64,000 nucleotides of DNA from Geobacter sp. AOG1 (GCF_019972315.1 NZ_BLIZ01000001.1:2100513-2164512), one strand, 5' to 3'. Shown: positions 26,542 through 35,678, numbered from the stretch's first letter. Made by a program: numbers and translations. The notes: generated from the sequence alone by a model not told the origin.

Positions 26542-27860
26542 TATTTGGTCCCCCATTTTTTTGCCATGTTCAGGATTTCACTCAGGTATCCCGTAACCGT
26601 CGCCGGAGCCATGATTGCCTGGTAGCCGAGCAGGTAGACAAAAAACCCGAAGGGATTCATCCTCACCTTCAGTCCGTACTCCGAGAATATCCTTTTCTGC
26701 TGCCAGTAGAAGAGTCCGTTGGCAATAAGTGCAAGGGGGAGGAGGAGCACCGTCATCATGCCGACGATGAGATAGTTCTGGAAAAAGATCGCGGCGATCA
26801 GTCCCGGCAGGAAGAAGAGCAGGTAGGCACTGTCGACCAGCGGGAAGAAGAGATTGTACCAGATGAAGGGGGAATTCATCCTTACCTTGACCAGGGTGGA
26901 GGGGTAAGACTTGAATGCCTCGATGAGGCCGCGCGACCAGCGCTTTCTCTGCCGGAAGAACTGCCGGTACGTCTCCGGGACCATGGTGAAGCAGAAGGCG
27001 TTTTCGGCATAGCCGACCCTGTATCCCAGGTCGCGCAGACCCCAGGTGAGGACGATGTCTTCCCCGATTTTCGGGGGCCAGCCATTGAGGCGTTTTACGG
27101 CCGCGGTGCGATAGATGGAGAAAGCTCCCTGGGCCACGAGGGTCCCCTGGTACAGGGACTGCACCCGCTTGATGACCGCGATGCCATGGAAATAGTCCCA
27201 TTCCTGGAGCTTGGTCATCATGTTTTCCCGGGAATTGCGGACCAGGACGTTTCCTGCCACAGCAGCCGTCTGTTTCGGACCGAGCACGATGTTCCTGGCC
27301 AGGTTTTCGATTGCCCTCTCGTACAGGTAGGAATCCGCGTCGATGGTGATGACGAACTCGGTCGTCACCGTTTCCAGTCCCGTGGAGAGGGCGGCGGCCT
27401 TGCACATGTTTTCCTGATGGCGGATCAATTCGAAGGACTTGCCCGTTGTTGGGTGCTGCTGGATGAACTCCATGACCTTCTCGGCGGTCCGATCCGTCGA
27501 GCCGTCATCGATGACCACTACCCGCACATGTGCCGGGTACTGCTGGAGCCAGACGGACATGAGCGTATCGAAGATCTTGTCCTCTTCGTTGTAGGCAGCG
27601 ATGAGCAATGTCAGCGGCGGGGCGACGAACGGCTTCTCGACGTACTTGGGTCGCCGGTCCAGGAGCAGGGAGAAGATCATGAAGGACATGGCCCATCCCG
27701 GTATGATGGCGAGCCCTAGCACGATCAATGCCGGCAGGGGATGGTACATCCGGGCCGACAGACCTACGTACCAGGGGATTGCGAGGTAGATGGAGGTGAG
27801 CGTCCAGAGGCCCGACAGGATGAGTGCCAGGGTGAATTTTACCCGTACATAGACGTACAT
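26541..27860 (-). CDS. GT2 glycosyltransferase, PgaC/IcaA-like polysaccharide synthase
   Basis: A 439-residue processive family-2 glycosyltransferase. Two N-terminal membrane helices (about 8-30 and 42-68) precede the catalytic domain, and further helices lie between about 320 and 435. Catalytic signatures are LLIAAYNEED, VVIDDGSTD, ITIDADSYL (DxD), GEDIVLTW and QRKRW (Q/RxxRW). This architecture polymerises and extrudes beta-linked polymers such as poly-N-acetylglucosamine at the inner membrane. A secreted Pro/Ala-rich protein precedes it and a beta-barrel follows. No PgaB deacetylase is present, so the polymer identity is open. Confidence 0.88.
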   Translation of the reverse strand: MYVYVRVKFTLALILSGLWTLTSIYLAIPWYVGLSARMYHPLPALIVLGLAIIPGWAMSFMIFSLLLDRRPKYVEKPFVAPPLTLLIAAYNEEDKIFDTLMSVWLQQYPAHVRVVVIDDGSTDRTAEKVMEFIQQHPTTGKSFELIRHQENMCKAAALSTGLETVTTEFVITIDADSYLYERAIENLARNIVLGPKQTAAVAGNVLVRNSRENMMTKLQEWDYFHGIAVIKRVQSLYQGTLVAQGAFSIYRTAAVKRLNGWPPKIGEDIVLTWGLRDLGYRVGYAENAFCFTMVPETYRQFFRQRKRWSRGLIEAFKSYPSTLVKVRMNSPFIWYNLFFPLVDSAYLLFFLPGLIAAIFFQNYLIVGMMTVLLLPLALIANGLFYWQQKRIFSEYGLKVRMNPFGFFVYLLGYQAIMAPATVTGYLSEILNMAKKWGTK

Positions 27861-27876
27861 GTGAGCTCCTGCTGCA

Positions 27877-28323
27877 TCATCTGCTGGTTTTATGCCCGTG
27901 ACGCCGTGAAGGTTTCTTTTGGATCTTCTTTACGGGTTTCGTGGGACGGGGCTTCTCATCGTCAGCCACCATCCTGATCACCTTCGGGTTCCCGTCCGCG
28001 CTTTCCACACGCTTCGAATACCGGGGAGGGACGTCGCTCAGGTTGTTCGTCGCACGCAGGACATTCCCCTCTTTCCAGACGAAAATCTGCGAGTCGTTTG
28101 CTCCGGGAGCTGCTGGAGCCGCGGCCTGCCCGGCCGGGACGGGCTGGGAAGGCGAGGGGACTGGTGCGCTGGGGGCAGGTGCCGGTGGCGGGACAGCTGC
28201 AGGGGGAGCCGGTTCCTGTCCTTCTGCGCCCCTCCCCCCGGCCACAGGCCTGTATGACCTGGCATCTGCGCTGCCATACATGACTGTCACGAAGATGATC
28301 ATTGCCGAAAACCATTTTTTCAT
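27877..28323 (-). CDS. Secreted Pro/Ala-rich protein with DUF4124-like segment
   Basis: A 148-residue exported protein. The signal peptide is MKKWFSAMIIFVTVMYGSADA. A low-complexity Pro/Ala/Gln region spans about 30-80. The segment IFVWKEGNVLRATNNLSDVPPRYSKRV resembles DUF4124 units, in which a Trp-Lys stretch is followed by a 'DxPP' turn. The C terminus is strongly basic (RPTKPVKKIQKKPSRRHGHKTSR), which could bind an acidic polymer or the cell surface. It is the first gene of the polysaccharide operon, 16 bp before the synthase gene. Confidence 0.75.
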   Translation of the reverse strand: MKKWFSAMIIFVTVMYGSADARSYRPVAGGRGAEGQEPAPPAAVPPPAPAPSAPVPSPSQPVPAGQAAAPAAPGANDSQIFVWKEGNVLRATNNLSDVPPRYSKRVESADGNPKVIRMVADDEKPRPTKPVKKIQKKPSRRHGHKTSR

Positions 28324-28638
28324 GGTGCCTTACCCTTGCGAACTTCATGGCCGATCCCTTCAGGGAGCCGACCGGAGTATGTGGTGAAACATTCTACGAC
28401 CCGCATTACTGTTTTAGATATTGCAGGGAGATGAAGTAACCGGTCCACCGTTATCTGTATTTTAATACTAATTACACTATTTACCATTAACTTGCCGCAA
28501 AAACAACAGTTTTTATGATATTTCTAATGTGAGGTATGTCTCAGAAATACGAAACAGGTTGTTCACTCATTAATTAGCGTAATAATTCAGCTACCGTCGG
28601 GTGATTTGGTATACTTTTATCTCCCGAAGGAGACGACC
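28324..28638. other. Divergent AT-rich intergenic region
   Basis: A 315-bp gap between the polysaccharide operon (leftward) and the DUF2156 gene (rightward). It is markedly AT-rich around 28400-28600 and must hold both promoters. On the minus strand TTGTTT with a 17-base spacer and TAAATA is a weak sigma-70 candidate. No operator dyad or small gene was recognised. Confidence 0.4.
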
Positions 28639-29523
28639 ATGAACATCCCCTCTTACCCCGCAGCCCGCGAGCTTGCCCTGGGCGACAAGACGATCCTTGA
28701 CGACCTTTTTGTCCTGCTCCAGCCCCGGGTTTCCGAGTTTACCTTTGCCAATCTCTATCTGTTCCGTACTCCCCATGCCTACCGACTGACCATGGTGGGT
28801 GATTCCCTCGTGGTACTGGGACGGGGGTACGGGGGTGAAGAGTATTTCCTCCCCCCCCTGACCGGAGAGAGGAGGGCTGCCCTTCACTTCCTGCTGGAGA
28901 GGGGGCTGACCATGGCGGTGGCCGATGGAGCATTCATCGAGGCGCATCTGACCGGAGAGGGGGTGGAGATTGTCGAGGACCGGGACAATTTCGATTATCT
29001 CTATCTCCGCCAGGAGTTGGCGGAGCTTGCCGGCAACCGGTTCCACAAGAAAAAGAACCGGGTGAACTACTTTGCGGGCAGGTACGGGCACGAGGTGGAA
29101 CTCTACGGCAGGAACCATCTGGCTGGCTCGCTGGCGCTTCTGGATGAGTGGTTCCGGGTGCGTGGCAAGATGGAGAGCACGTCCGTTGTCCAGGAAGTTG
29201 CAGCGACCCGGGAGGCTCTGGAACTGGCCGACAGTCTGGGGCTTGCGGGGGTGGTGGTGCTGGTTGAGGGGGTGGTGAAGGCATTTGCGTTGGGGGAACG
29301 GCTGAACGGAACGACGTCGGTCTGCCACTTCGAAAAGTCCGACCCGTTCCTGGAAGGAATCTCACAACTGGTGGACCGGGAGTTCAACCGGCTCCTCTTC
29401 ACCGACTGCCTGTTCGTCAACCGGGAGCAGGACCTTGGGGAGCCCGGATTGAGGAGCGCCAAGCTCTCCTACCATCCCGTCGAACTGGTGAAAAAATTCC
29501 GGGTCAGGAAGCAGAAGGGGTGA
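28639..29523 (+). CDS. DUF2156 (GNAT-fold) protein
   Basis: A 294-residue soluble protein of DUF2156, the GNAT-like double domain also found at the C terminus of lysylphosphatidylglycerol synthases. Typical segments are FTFANLYLFR near 30, DNFDYLYLRQELAELAGNRFHKKKNRVNYF near 115-145, and ALGERLNGTTSVCHFEKSDPFLEGI near 220. The start at 28639 has AAGGAG six to ten bases upstream; the earlier in-frame ATG at 28606 lies in the leader. It is probably an aminoacyl or acyl transferase with unknown acceptor. It overlaps the convergent mocA-like gene by 20 bp. Confidence 0.85.
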   Translation: MNIPSYPAARELALGDKTILDDLFVLLQPRVSEFTFANLYLFRTPHAYRLTMVGDSLVVLGRGYGGEEYFLPPLTGERRAALHFLLERGLTMAVADGAFIEAHLTGEGVEIVEDRDNFDYLYLRQELAELAGNRFHKKKNRVNYFAGRYGHEVELYGRNHLAGSLALLDEWFRVRGKMESTSVVQEVAATREALELADSLGLAGVVVLVEGVVKAFALGERLNGTTSVCHFEKSDPFLEGISQLVDREFNRLLFTDCLFVNREQDLGEPGLRSAKLSYHPVELVKKFRVRKQKG

Positions 29524-30103
29524 GGAGGGAGACCAGCCGCCGGTAGTCTTCTGGCGTGTCCATCTCTTCCACAACCCACGGATCGTCCACGTTCAAGAGT
29601 TGCACCCGCTCGGCATGGGACTGGATGACGTCACGCAGGGTGGGGTGACGGTCGATGGTGGCGAGGATCGACCGGGGGAAGAGGGTGGGGTGCCCCTTGC
29701 GCTCCCGGTGGACAGGGATGAGGATGGCGTCCGGGTGGTGCCGGTGTTGTTCCTGCAGGAACCGGCAGGTCTCTCCCCTTACCAGCGGGGTGTCGGCAAG
29801 GGCGATGAGTACGCCGCTTGTCGTTGTGGCTACTTTTGCCAGGCCGACCCGCACCGATCCCGCCATGTCGCTGTCGGAAGCCCCGTTCACGGTGACCGTC
29901 ACCGGCAGGTGGGAGATGGCCGCTGCCACCTCCTCCCCCGCCGGGTTGATCACCATGACGACCTCGTCCACCCCCCCCGCCAGCAGGCTTTCTACGCTCC
30001 GGACGATGGCCGGCCGCCCGTCAAGGGGGAGGAGCTGCTTGCAGCATCCCATCCGCCGTGACATCCCGGCGGCCAGGAGTATGGCCGACACTTGCGGCTG
30101 CAT
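29504..30103 (-). CDS. mocA: MocA-type molybdenum cofactor nucleotidyltransferase
   Basis: A 199-residue NTP-transferase of the MobA/MocA family. The signature LLAAGMSRRMG lies near residues 8-18, KQLLPLDGRPAI near 21-32, and ALADTPLV near 93-100. It would attach CMP (or GMP) to molybdopterin for a xanthine-oxidase-family enzyme. The ATG at 30103 has AAAGGAGG upstream. Its first 83 bases lie inside the end of xdhC, so the two are coupled. It completes the maturation set for the molybdenum hydroxylase encoded just upstream. Confidence 0.85.
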   Translation of the reverse strand: MQPQVSAILLAAGMSRRMGCCKQLLPLDGRPAIVRSVESLLAGGVDEVVMVINPAGEEVAAAISHLPVTVTVNGASDSDMAGSVRVGLAKVATTTSGVLIALADTPLVRGETCRFLQEQHRHHPDAILIPVHRERKGHPTLFPRSILATIDRHPTLRDVIQSHAERVQLLNVDDPWVVEEMDTPEDYRRLVSLLTPSAS

Positions 30104-30866
30104 GGCTCCTCCTTTCTTGAACCAGTTGAGCGACGATGCTGACGGCGATCTCCGCCGGCGTTTCGGCACCGATGGCAAGTCCCACCGGCGTCACGACGCG
30201 GGCCCGGTCCTCCGTTGAAAAACCTTCCCGTTCCAGCGTTTGCAGCAGTACCTCCCGCTTGCGCTTGCTCCCGAGCAACCCGACGAACCCTGCCCGGGTC
30301 CGGAGCGCCCCTCGCACCGCCTGGAAATCCAGGTCGTGACCAGTGGTGGCGATGACGATGGCCGTCTTCTCCGTGACGGTCAATGTGGCAAAGGCGTTAT
30401 CGGCGGTGGCGCATATGATGTCTGCCGCCGCGGGGATCGCCTGCCGGTTGGCCATTTCCGGCCTCTCGTCCACGACGGTGACGTGGAAGCCGCACCCCGC
30501 CGCCAGTTCCGTTACCGCCTTTCCCACGTGCCCTCCGCCGAACATGACGAGCCGCCGGCTGTTGCCATGGGGCTCGATGTAGACACGGAGGGCGCCACCG
30601 CAGACAAAGCCGTGTTCCTCCGTCAGTTCGAACGGCAGGGTCAACGGCACACCGGTTGTCATGGCGGCCAGGGCGGCCTGGACGGTTTCCGCCTCCACCC
30701 GTCCCCCCCCCACGGTACCGAGGGTCGTGCCGTCATCCCGAACGAGCATCTTCGCCCCCGGCTTGCGGGGGGACGAACCGCTGCTGGCGATGACCGTGGT
30801 GAGGGCAAAGGGTGTCCCGGCCCGTGTCAGCCGGATCAGTTCTTCGTAAATATCCAGGTCGGTCAT
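30021..30866 (-). CDS. xdhC: XdhC-family molybdenum hydroxylase maturation factor
   Basis: A 281-residue protein. The N-terminal XdhC/CoxI domain has TVIASSGSSPRKPGAKMLV near 23-41 and GTVGGGRVEAE near 50. The C-terminal Rossmann domain has MFGGGHVGKAV near 105 and FVGLLGSKRKRE near 195. XdhC proteins bind the molybdenum cofactor, promote its sulfuration and insert it into xanthine-dehydrogenase-type enzymes. It lies two bases after the catalytic subunit gene and overlaps mocA by 83 bp. Its C-terminal 28 residues, read over the mocA start, look unlike a conserved domain. Confidence 0.92.
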   Translation of the reverse strand: MTDLDIYEELIRLTRAGTPFALTTVIASSGSSPRKPGAKMLVRDDGTTLGTVGGGRVEAETVQAALAAMTTGVPLTLPFELTEEHGFVCGGALRVYIEPHGNSRRLVMFGGGHVGKAVTELAAGCGFHVTVVDERPEMANRQAIPAAADIICATADNAFATLTVTEKTAIVIATTGHDLDFQAVRGALRTRAGFVGLLGSKRKREVLLQTLEREGFSTEDRARVVTPVGLAIGAETPAEIAVSIVAQLVQERRSHAAASVGHTPGRRDVTADGMLQAAPPP

Positions 30867-30868
30867 GG

Positions 30869-33040
30869 CTACCCCTTCCCCATCCCGTCCTGAAGGGTCT
30901 TTGTATTAAAGGGGAGGGTACGGAGCCTGACGCCGGTGGCGGCAAACACCCCGTTGGCGACGGCCGGTGCGATGGGGGGGACTCCCGGTTCACCGACTCC
31001 TCCCGGCGGTTCGGTGCTCGGCATGATGTGTACCTCGATGGTGGGGGATTCGTTCATCCGCACGACCGGGTAGCCATCGAAATTGTCCTGCTCCACCCGG
31101 CCGTTCTTGAAGGTAATGGCGCCATGAAGGGCAGCGGAAAGGCCGAAAACGATCCCTGATTCCATCTGTGCCCTGATGGTGTCCGGGTTCACGATCCGGC
31201 CGCAGTCGATGGCGCAGACCACCCGGTGGACCTTGATGGTCCCCTTCTTGTCCACCGATACCTCTGCAACCTGGGCGATGAAGCTGCCGAAGGACTCGTG
31301 TACGGCAATCCCACGGCTGTGGCCTGCGGGGAGCGGTTTCCCCCAGTCCGCCTTAGCGGCTGCCAGCTCCAGCACCCCCCTGTTGCGGGGATGCTTTGCC
31401 AAAAGCGCGCGGCGGAACGCGAAGGGGTCTTTCCCGGCGGCGTGGGCCGCTTCGTCGATAAAGCTCTCCACCACGAAGGCGGTGTGGGAGTGGCCGACGG
31501 AACGCCACCAGAGAACGGGTACCAGGAGCTTGGTGGTGTGGAGGTCCACCTGGAGGTTGGGAATGGCGTAGGGGATCTCCGCCGCCCCTTCCACGGACGA
31601 CTCGTCGATGCCGTTTTTCACCATGGCCGCCTCGAAGGGGGTACCGGCGATGATGGACTGGCCGACGATAGTGTGCTGCCAGGCGGTCAGGTTCCCCGTA
31701 TCGTCGAGGCCGGCACTGATCCGGTCGTACCAGAAGGGGCGGTAGTATCCCCCCTTCATGTCGTCGTCCCGCGTCCAGATGACCTTGACGGGCTTTCCGG
31801 CCGCTTTCGCAACGTGAACCGCCTCCCGGACGAAGTCGGACGCGGGGTTGGCCCGGCGACCGAATCCCCCACCGAGGAAGGTGGTGTGGAGATGCACCTG
31901 TTCCGGCTTGAGCCCGGCCACCTCTGCCGCGCTGTTCCGGTCCACGGTCTGGAACTGGGTACCGGTCCAGATATTGCAGCGGTCGCTCTTCAGGTCGACG
32001 CAGCAGTTGAGGGGTTCCATGGGGGCGTGGGCGAGGAAGGGGGTCTCGAATTCGGCGGTGAGTTGTTTGGCTGCCTGCCGCACGGCCTGGGCCGGCTCAC
32101 CCTCTTTTCGGGCGACGAGACCGGGGGATTGGGCGAGGGAGGCATACCGTTCCCGGAGAGCCGGCGTTGCCAGCCCCCCCTCGGGGCCGTCGTCCCAGAC
32201 GATCTCCAGGAGTTCCCGCCCCTTTTTTGCAGGCCAGAAGCCGGTGGCGATCACCGCCACCCCTGACGGGACCTGCACAACATCCACCACGCCGGGAACT
32301 TTTTTCGCCTTGTCCGCCGTGAAACTCGCCACCTTGCCGCCGAAAACCGGCGGCCGGGCCACCATGGCGGTCAGGAGCCCCGGCAGCTGTGCATCGATGC
32401 CGAATACCGCCGTCCCGTCGATCTTGGCCGGGCTGTCCAGTCGATGGCGCGGCTTGCCGACGATGGTGTAACGGGCTGGGTCCTTCAGGCGGACTTCCTT
32501 GGGGACCGGCAGTTTTGCCGTTCTGTCGGCCAGCTGGCCGTAGGAGAGCTTTTTGCCGCCGGAGTGGAGGACGAAGCCGTTCTCTGCTCTGCAGGTAGCC
32601 GGATCGACCTTCCATTGCTTGGCGGCGGCGGCAACGAGCATCTCCCGGGCCGTTGCCCCCGCTTTCGAGAGCCGCTCCCATTCCGTCCGGACGCTGGTGC
32701 TCCCCCCCGTCACCTGGAGGCCGAAGACCGTATGGTTGTAAACCGGGTCCACCGGCGCTGCTTCGATGCGGATCATTTTCCAGTCGCACGCCAGTTCCTC
32801 GGCGATCAGCATGGGGAGAGAGGTGTAGACCCCTTGACCCATCTCGGACTTGTTGATGATGAGGGTGACGGTGTCGTCGCTGCCGACCCTGATAAAGGCG
32901 TTGGGGGCAAAGGTGGTTGCGGGATCGGCCGCACCTGCGGAGTTGCCGAACGGCAGATAGCAGCCGAGTACCAGCCCCCCCCCGAGGACAGCACCGGTCT
33001 TGAGGAAGTCACGGCGGCTCAACTTTATGATCTCGCTCAT
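30869..33040 (-). CDS. Tat-exported molybdenum hydroxylase large subunit (IorB/xanthine dehydrogenase family)
   Basis: A 723-residue molybdopterin-binding subunit. The N terminus carries a Tat signal (LSRRDFLKTGAVLGGGLVLG), so the enzyme works outside the cytoplasm. The aldehyde-oxidase/xanthine-dehydrogenase domain follows from about residue 40, with FLGGGFGRRANPASDFV near 385, GVGEPGVPPIAPAVANGVFAATG near the C terminus and IDCGRIVNPDTIRAQMESG before it. The layout matches isoquinoline 1-oxidoreductase or aldehyde oxidoreductase IorB types, without an FAD subunit. Its partner 2Fe-2S subunit is five bases upstream and XdhC and MocA follow. The start at 33040 is set by the Tat motif. The substrate is unknown. 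Confidence 0.9.
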   Translation of the reverse strand: MSEIIKLSRRDFLKTGAVLGGGLVLGCYLPFGNSAGAADPATTFAPNAFIRVGSDDTVTLIINKSEMGQGVYTSLPMLIAEELACDWKMIRIEAAPVDPVYNHTVFGLQVTGGSTSVRTEWERLSKAGATAREMLVAAAAKQWKVDPATCRAENGFVLHSGGKKLSYGQLADRTAKLPVPKEVRLKDPARYTIVGKPRHRLDSPAKIDGTAVFGIDAQLPGLLTAMVARPPVFGGKVASFTADKAKKVPGVVDVVQVPSGVAVIATGFWPAKKGRELLEIVWDDGPEGGLATPALRERYASLAQSPGLVARKEGEPAQAVRQAAKQLTAEFETPFLAHAPMEPLNCCVDLKSDRCNIWTGTQFQTVDRNSAAEVAGLKPEQVHLHTTFLGGGFGRRANPASDFVREAVHVAKAAGKPVKVIWTRDDDMKGGYYRPFWYDRISAGLDDTGNLTAWQHTIVGQSIIAGTPFEAAMVKNGIDESSVEGAAEIPYAIPNLQVDLHTTKLLVPVLWWRSVGHSHTAFVVESFIDEAAHAAGKDPFAFRRALLAKHPRNRGVLELAAAKADWGKPLPAGHSRGIAVHESFGSFIAQVAEVSVDKKGTIKVHRVVCAIDCGRIVNPDTIRAQMESGIVFGLSAALHGAITFKNGRVEQDNFDGYPVVRMNESPTIEVHIMPSTEPPGGVGEPGVPPIAPAVANGVFAATGVRLRTLPFNTKTLQDGMGKG

Positions 33041-33045
33041 GGTTT

Positions 33046-33501
33046 TCACCCTTTCTTTTTTGCCCCGGCGGCCCGGTGGATGGCGATGCGGATGCGCGGA
33101 TAGGTCCCGCAGCGGCAGATATTCCCCGACATGGCGCTGTCGATGTCGCCATCGGTCGGTTTGGGGTGCTTTTTCAGCAGGGCAACGGCGGACATGACCT
33201 GCCCCGGCTGGCAGTACCCGCACTGGGAGACCTCCTCGGCAAGCCATGCCTGCTTGACCGGATGTCTGACAGGGATACCTTCGATGGTGACGATCTTCTT
33301 TCCCCGGACATCGCCAACCGGTGTGATGCAGGAGCGGATAGGTTCACCGTCCACATGGACCGTGCAGGCGCCGCACAGCCCTTCGCCGCAGCCGAACTTG
33401 GTGCCGGTCAGTTTCAACTGCTCCCTGATGACCCAGAGGAGCGGCACCTCCGGCTCCACATCGACCTGGTACGTTTTGCCGTTCACGTTCAACGGTATCA
33501 T
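33046..33501 (-). CDS. 2Fe-2S subunit of the molybdenum hydroxylase
   Basis: A 151-residue protein carrying two [2Fe-2S] clusters. The plant-type ferredoxin motif is [21 protein letters not shown] near 39-59. The helical second cluster is CGYCQPG near 98 with CRCG near 132. It passes electrons from the molybdenum site. The ATG at 33501 has GGAGGCACC directly upstream; a 16-residue longer reading is unlikely. It has no signal peptide of its own and would be exported as a folded complex with the Tat-bearing large subunit. First gene of the operon. Confidence 0.92.
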   Translation of the reverse strand: MIPLNVNGKTYQVDVEPEVPLLWVIREQLKLTGTKFGCGEGLCGACTVHVDGEPIRSCITPVGDVRGKKIVTIEGIPVRHPVKQAWLAEEVSQCGYCQPGQVMSAVALLKKHPKPTDGDIDSAMSGNICRCGTYPRIRIAIHRAAGAKKKG

Positions 33502-33884
33502 GGTGCCTCCTTTTTCTGCCCTGTGGCCGTTCGATTGACGGGATGACACGGTTACTGTTCTATGGTAGCATGGATTGTCCGGCGTGCAATGGCGCTATCT
33601 GCTTGAGTCTTCTGCCGATCTGACGCGAATGAGATAGGCTAGAGATCAGCTGCACGAGACCGCTGTGCGGGGCGGAATTCAATGTCGGCTACAGATATGT
33701 AATCAAATACGCCCCAAATCCGGACGTGATACCTGACGTAAGGAAATTCTAAGTAAAAAAGAAAAAAATAGACCGCACGGGAACTTTTCTTCCGTCCTTC
33801 CTGTCTAAGTGTGTAAAGGCGTAACGCTCAGCTCGGCAGTGAAGAACCAGGCCATTGGAATAACGGATAGGAGGTATCTCCGGA
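33502..33884. other. Intergenic region before the DUF4139 gene
   Basis: A 383-bp gap between divergent transcription units. It contains the barrel-like coding remnant described separately and an AT-rich, A-run segment at about 33752-33775. GGAGG stands at 33871-33875 before the next gene. No clear promoter hexamers or dyads were found. Confidence 0.4.
33672..33752 (+). pseudogene. Possible remnant of an outer-membrane barrel C terminus
   Basis: One frame reads AEFNVGYRYVIKYAPNPDV-IPDVRKF then stop. The alternating aromatic pattern and terminal Phe resemble the last strand of an outer-membrane barrel. It is closed upstream by a stop at about 33628 with no good start, so it would be a fragment. 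Weakly supported. Confidence 0.25.
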
Positions 33885-35588
33885 ATGAAATCGCGAACAA
33901 TGATGAGGCTGATCATCGGCTTCGGCACAGTGGCATCGGTAACGTTTTCCGCCCTGCCGGCGATTGTTTCTCCGGCACTTGCAACTAATGAGGGACCGTC
34001 CCGTATCCAGGCTGCGCCCCGCATCACCGCCGTCACCGTCTACCCGGACCGGGCGATGACCACCCGCAATGCCACACTCACCCTCAAGCCGGGGAGCTAC
34101 GTCGTCTCCTTCGAAGGGTTGCCCGTCCTGATCCAGGATGACTCGGTGCGGGTTACGGGAATAGGGAGCGCCGCGGCGACGATCCTCGGGGTGGAAGTAA
34201 AGAGGAGTTTCGCCGAACAGGTGCCCGAGAAGCGGGCAATGGAGCTGGAGCAGGAAATCCGGGAAATGGAGCGGAAGGTTTCCGGCATCGATGCCAAAAA
34301 GGCGGCCCTGGCGGCGCAGAAAAATTTTATCGATTCCATCAAGGTTGCCTGGGGAGACCGGATTTCAAAAGAGCTGGCGGTGGGGAAGCCGACGGCGGCC
34401 GAGCTGAACGAGGCGCTGGCTTTTGTCGGTACCGGTGTGAACCGGGTCGAGGACCAGAGCGGGGACCTGGACGAGGAGAAGCGGCAGCTTAACGAGCGCA
34501 TCGATAAACTGCGGCGGGAGCGGGAAGAAGCGATCGGTTCCCGGCGAAAGGAAACCAAGACCGTGGAGGTGGGCCTGGAGGTCACCAAGGAAGGAAAGCT
34601 GGGCCTAGATCTGACCAGCATCACCCCCCAGGCAAGCTGGGAGCCGTCGTACGATGCCCGTCTGGCGCCTGACGGCAAATCCGCGGAGCTGGTGTTTCGG
34701 GCGCTGGTGCGCCAGCAGACCGGCGAGGACTGGCATGACGTGAGCCTTTCTCTTTCCACCGCCAGACCGGCACTGGGGGGAGCGCCTCCCGAGCTTTCCC
34801 CCTGGCTCGTCTCATTCTACAGGCCTTCGCCGCCGATGCCAGCACCCCGCGCATACGAGGTCGGGCAGGGACTGATGGCCGCGAAGGTCGCGGCGAAGAG
34901 AGACCCATCGCTTGATTCCGGCGGGGCTGCGCCCGCCGAAGCGCCCGCGCAGTATTTGACCGCCCAGGTGGCCGAGGAGCAGAACTCCGTGTCCTTCCAG
35001 GTTCCCCGGCCAGTAGACATCCCCGCAGACGGCACCCGGCACGGCAACGTCGTGGCGACCGAAAACCTCCCCCTGACGCTTGAGTTCCTGGCGGTGCCAA
35101 AGCTGTCGCCGAGCGTCTTTCTCAGGTCCGAGATCGTCAATCGTGCTCCGTATCCCCTGCTTCCCGGCCGGGTCAACATATTCACCGGGGGGAACTACGC
35201 CGGCAATTCCCAACTGAAGAAGGTCGCTTCGGGCGAAAAGTTCGACCTCTTCTTCGGCACCGACGACCAGGTCACGGTGAAGCGCGAGGAGATCAAGAGC
35301 CACAAGGAGGCGGGGCTCTTCGGCAAGAACCGCATGGCGTATCGCTATCGTATCGAGGTGCAGAACTTCCGCAAGGAACCCCAGACGATCACGGTTCGTG
35401 ACCAGCTGCCTATGGCTGGCGATGACGAGATCAAGGTAACCCTGGATGAGCCGAGCATCCAACCGGCTGAGCAAAAGCCCGATGGCACCCTGAGCTGGAA
35501 GTTGCCTGTGCTGCCGGGCGAAAAGAAGACGATCACCTTCGGCATTTTGGTGGAGTATCCAAAAGACCGAGTGGTTACGGGATTGTGA
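33885..35588 (+). CDS. DUF4139 (MuiA-like) secreted protein
   Basis: A 567-residue exported protein. A hydrophobic signal is at about 8-34. A DUF4140 N-terminal domain follows (ITAVTVYPDRAMTTRNATLTL). A long coiled coil spans about 115-220 (EIREMERKVSGIDAKKAAL, LDEEKRQLNERIDKLRREREEA). The DUF4139 domain runs from about 220 to the end (ASWEPSYDARL, GRVNIFTGGNYAGNSQLK). This is the family of the so-called mucoidy inhibitor A. Biochemical function is unknown. It is monocistronic; GGAGG precedes the ATG. Confidence 0.88.
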   Translation: MKSRTMMRLIIGFGTVASVTFSALPAIVSPALATNEGPSRIQAAPRITAVTVYPDRAMTTRNATLTLKPGSYVVSFEGLPVLIQDDSVRVTGIGSAAATILGVEVKRSFAEQVPEKRAMELEQEIREMERKVSGIDAKKAALAAQKNFIDSIKVAWGDRISKELAVGKPTAAELNEALAFVGTGVNRVEDQSGDLDEEKRQLNERIDKLRREREEAIGSRRKETKTVEVGLEVTKEGKLGLDLTSITPQASWEPSYDARLAPDGKSAELVFRALVRQQTGEDWHDVSLSLSTARPALGGAPPELSPWLVSFYRPSPPMPAPRAYEVGQGLMAAKVAAKRDPSLDSGGAAPAEAPAQYLTAQVAEEQNSVSFQVPRPVDIPADGTRHGNVVATENLPLTLEFLAVPKLSPSVFLRSEIVNRAPYPLLPGRVNIFTGGNYAGNSQLKKVASGEKFDLFFGTDDQVTVKREEIKSHKEAGLFGKNRMAYRYRIEVQNFRKEPQTITVRDQLPMAGDDEIKVTLDEPSIQPAEQKPDGTLSWKLPVLPGEKKTITFGILVEYPKDRVVTGL

Positions 35589-35678
35589 GTACTACGCAAG
35601 GGGGTATGCACAGATAGAAATGTGCGAGAAAGCCTCAGTGCCGACCGGCCCATCGGCCACAGCCGGGGATTTTGAGTT

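Noticed and set aside
26514-27719. Plus-strand frame of 401 codons opposite the glycosyltransferase
   Set aside because: Antisense to catalytic motifs of the GT2 gene; no start site and no family signal.
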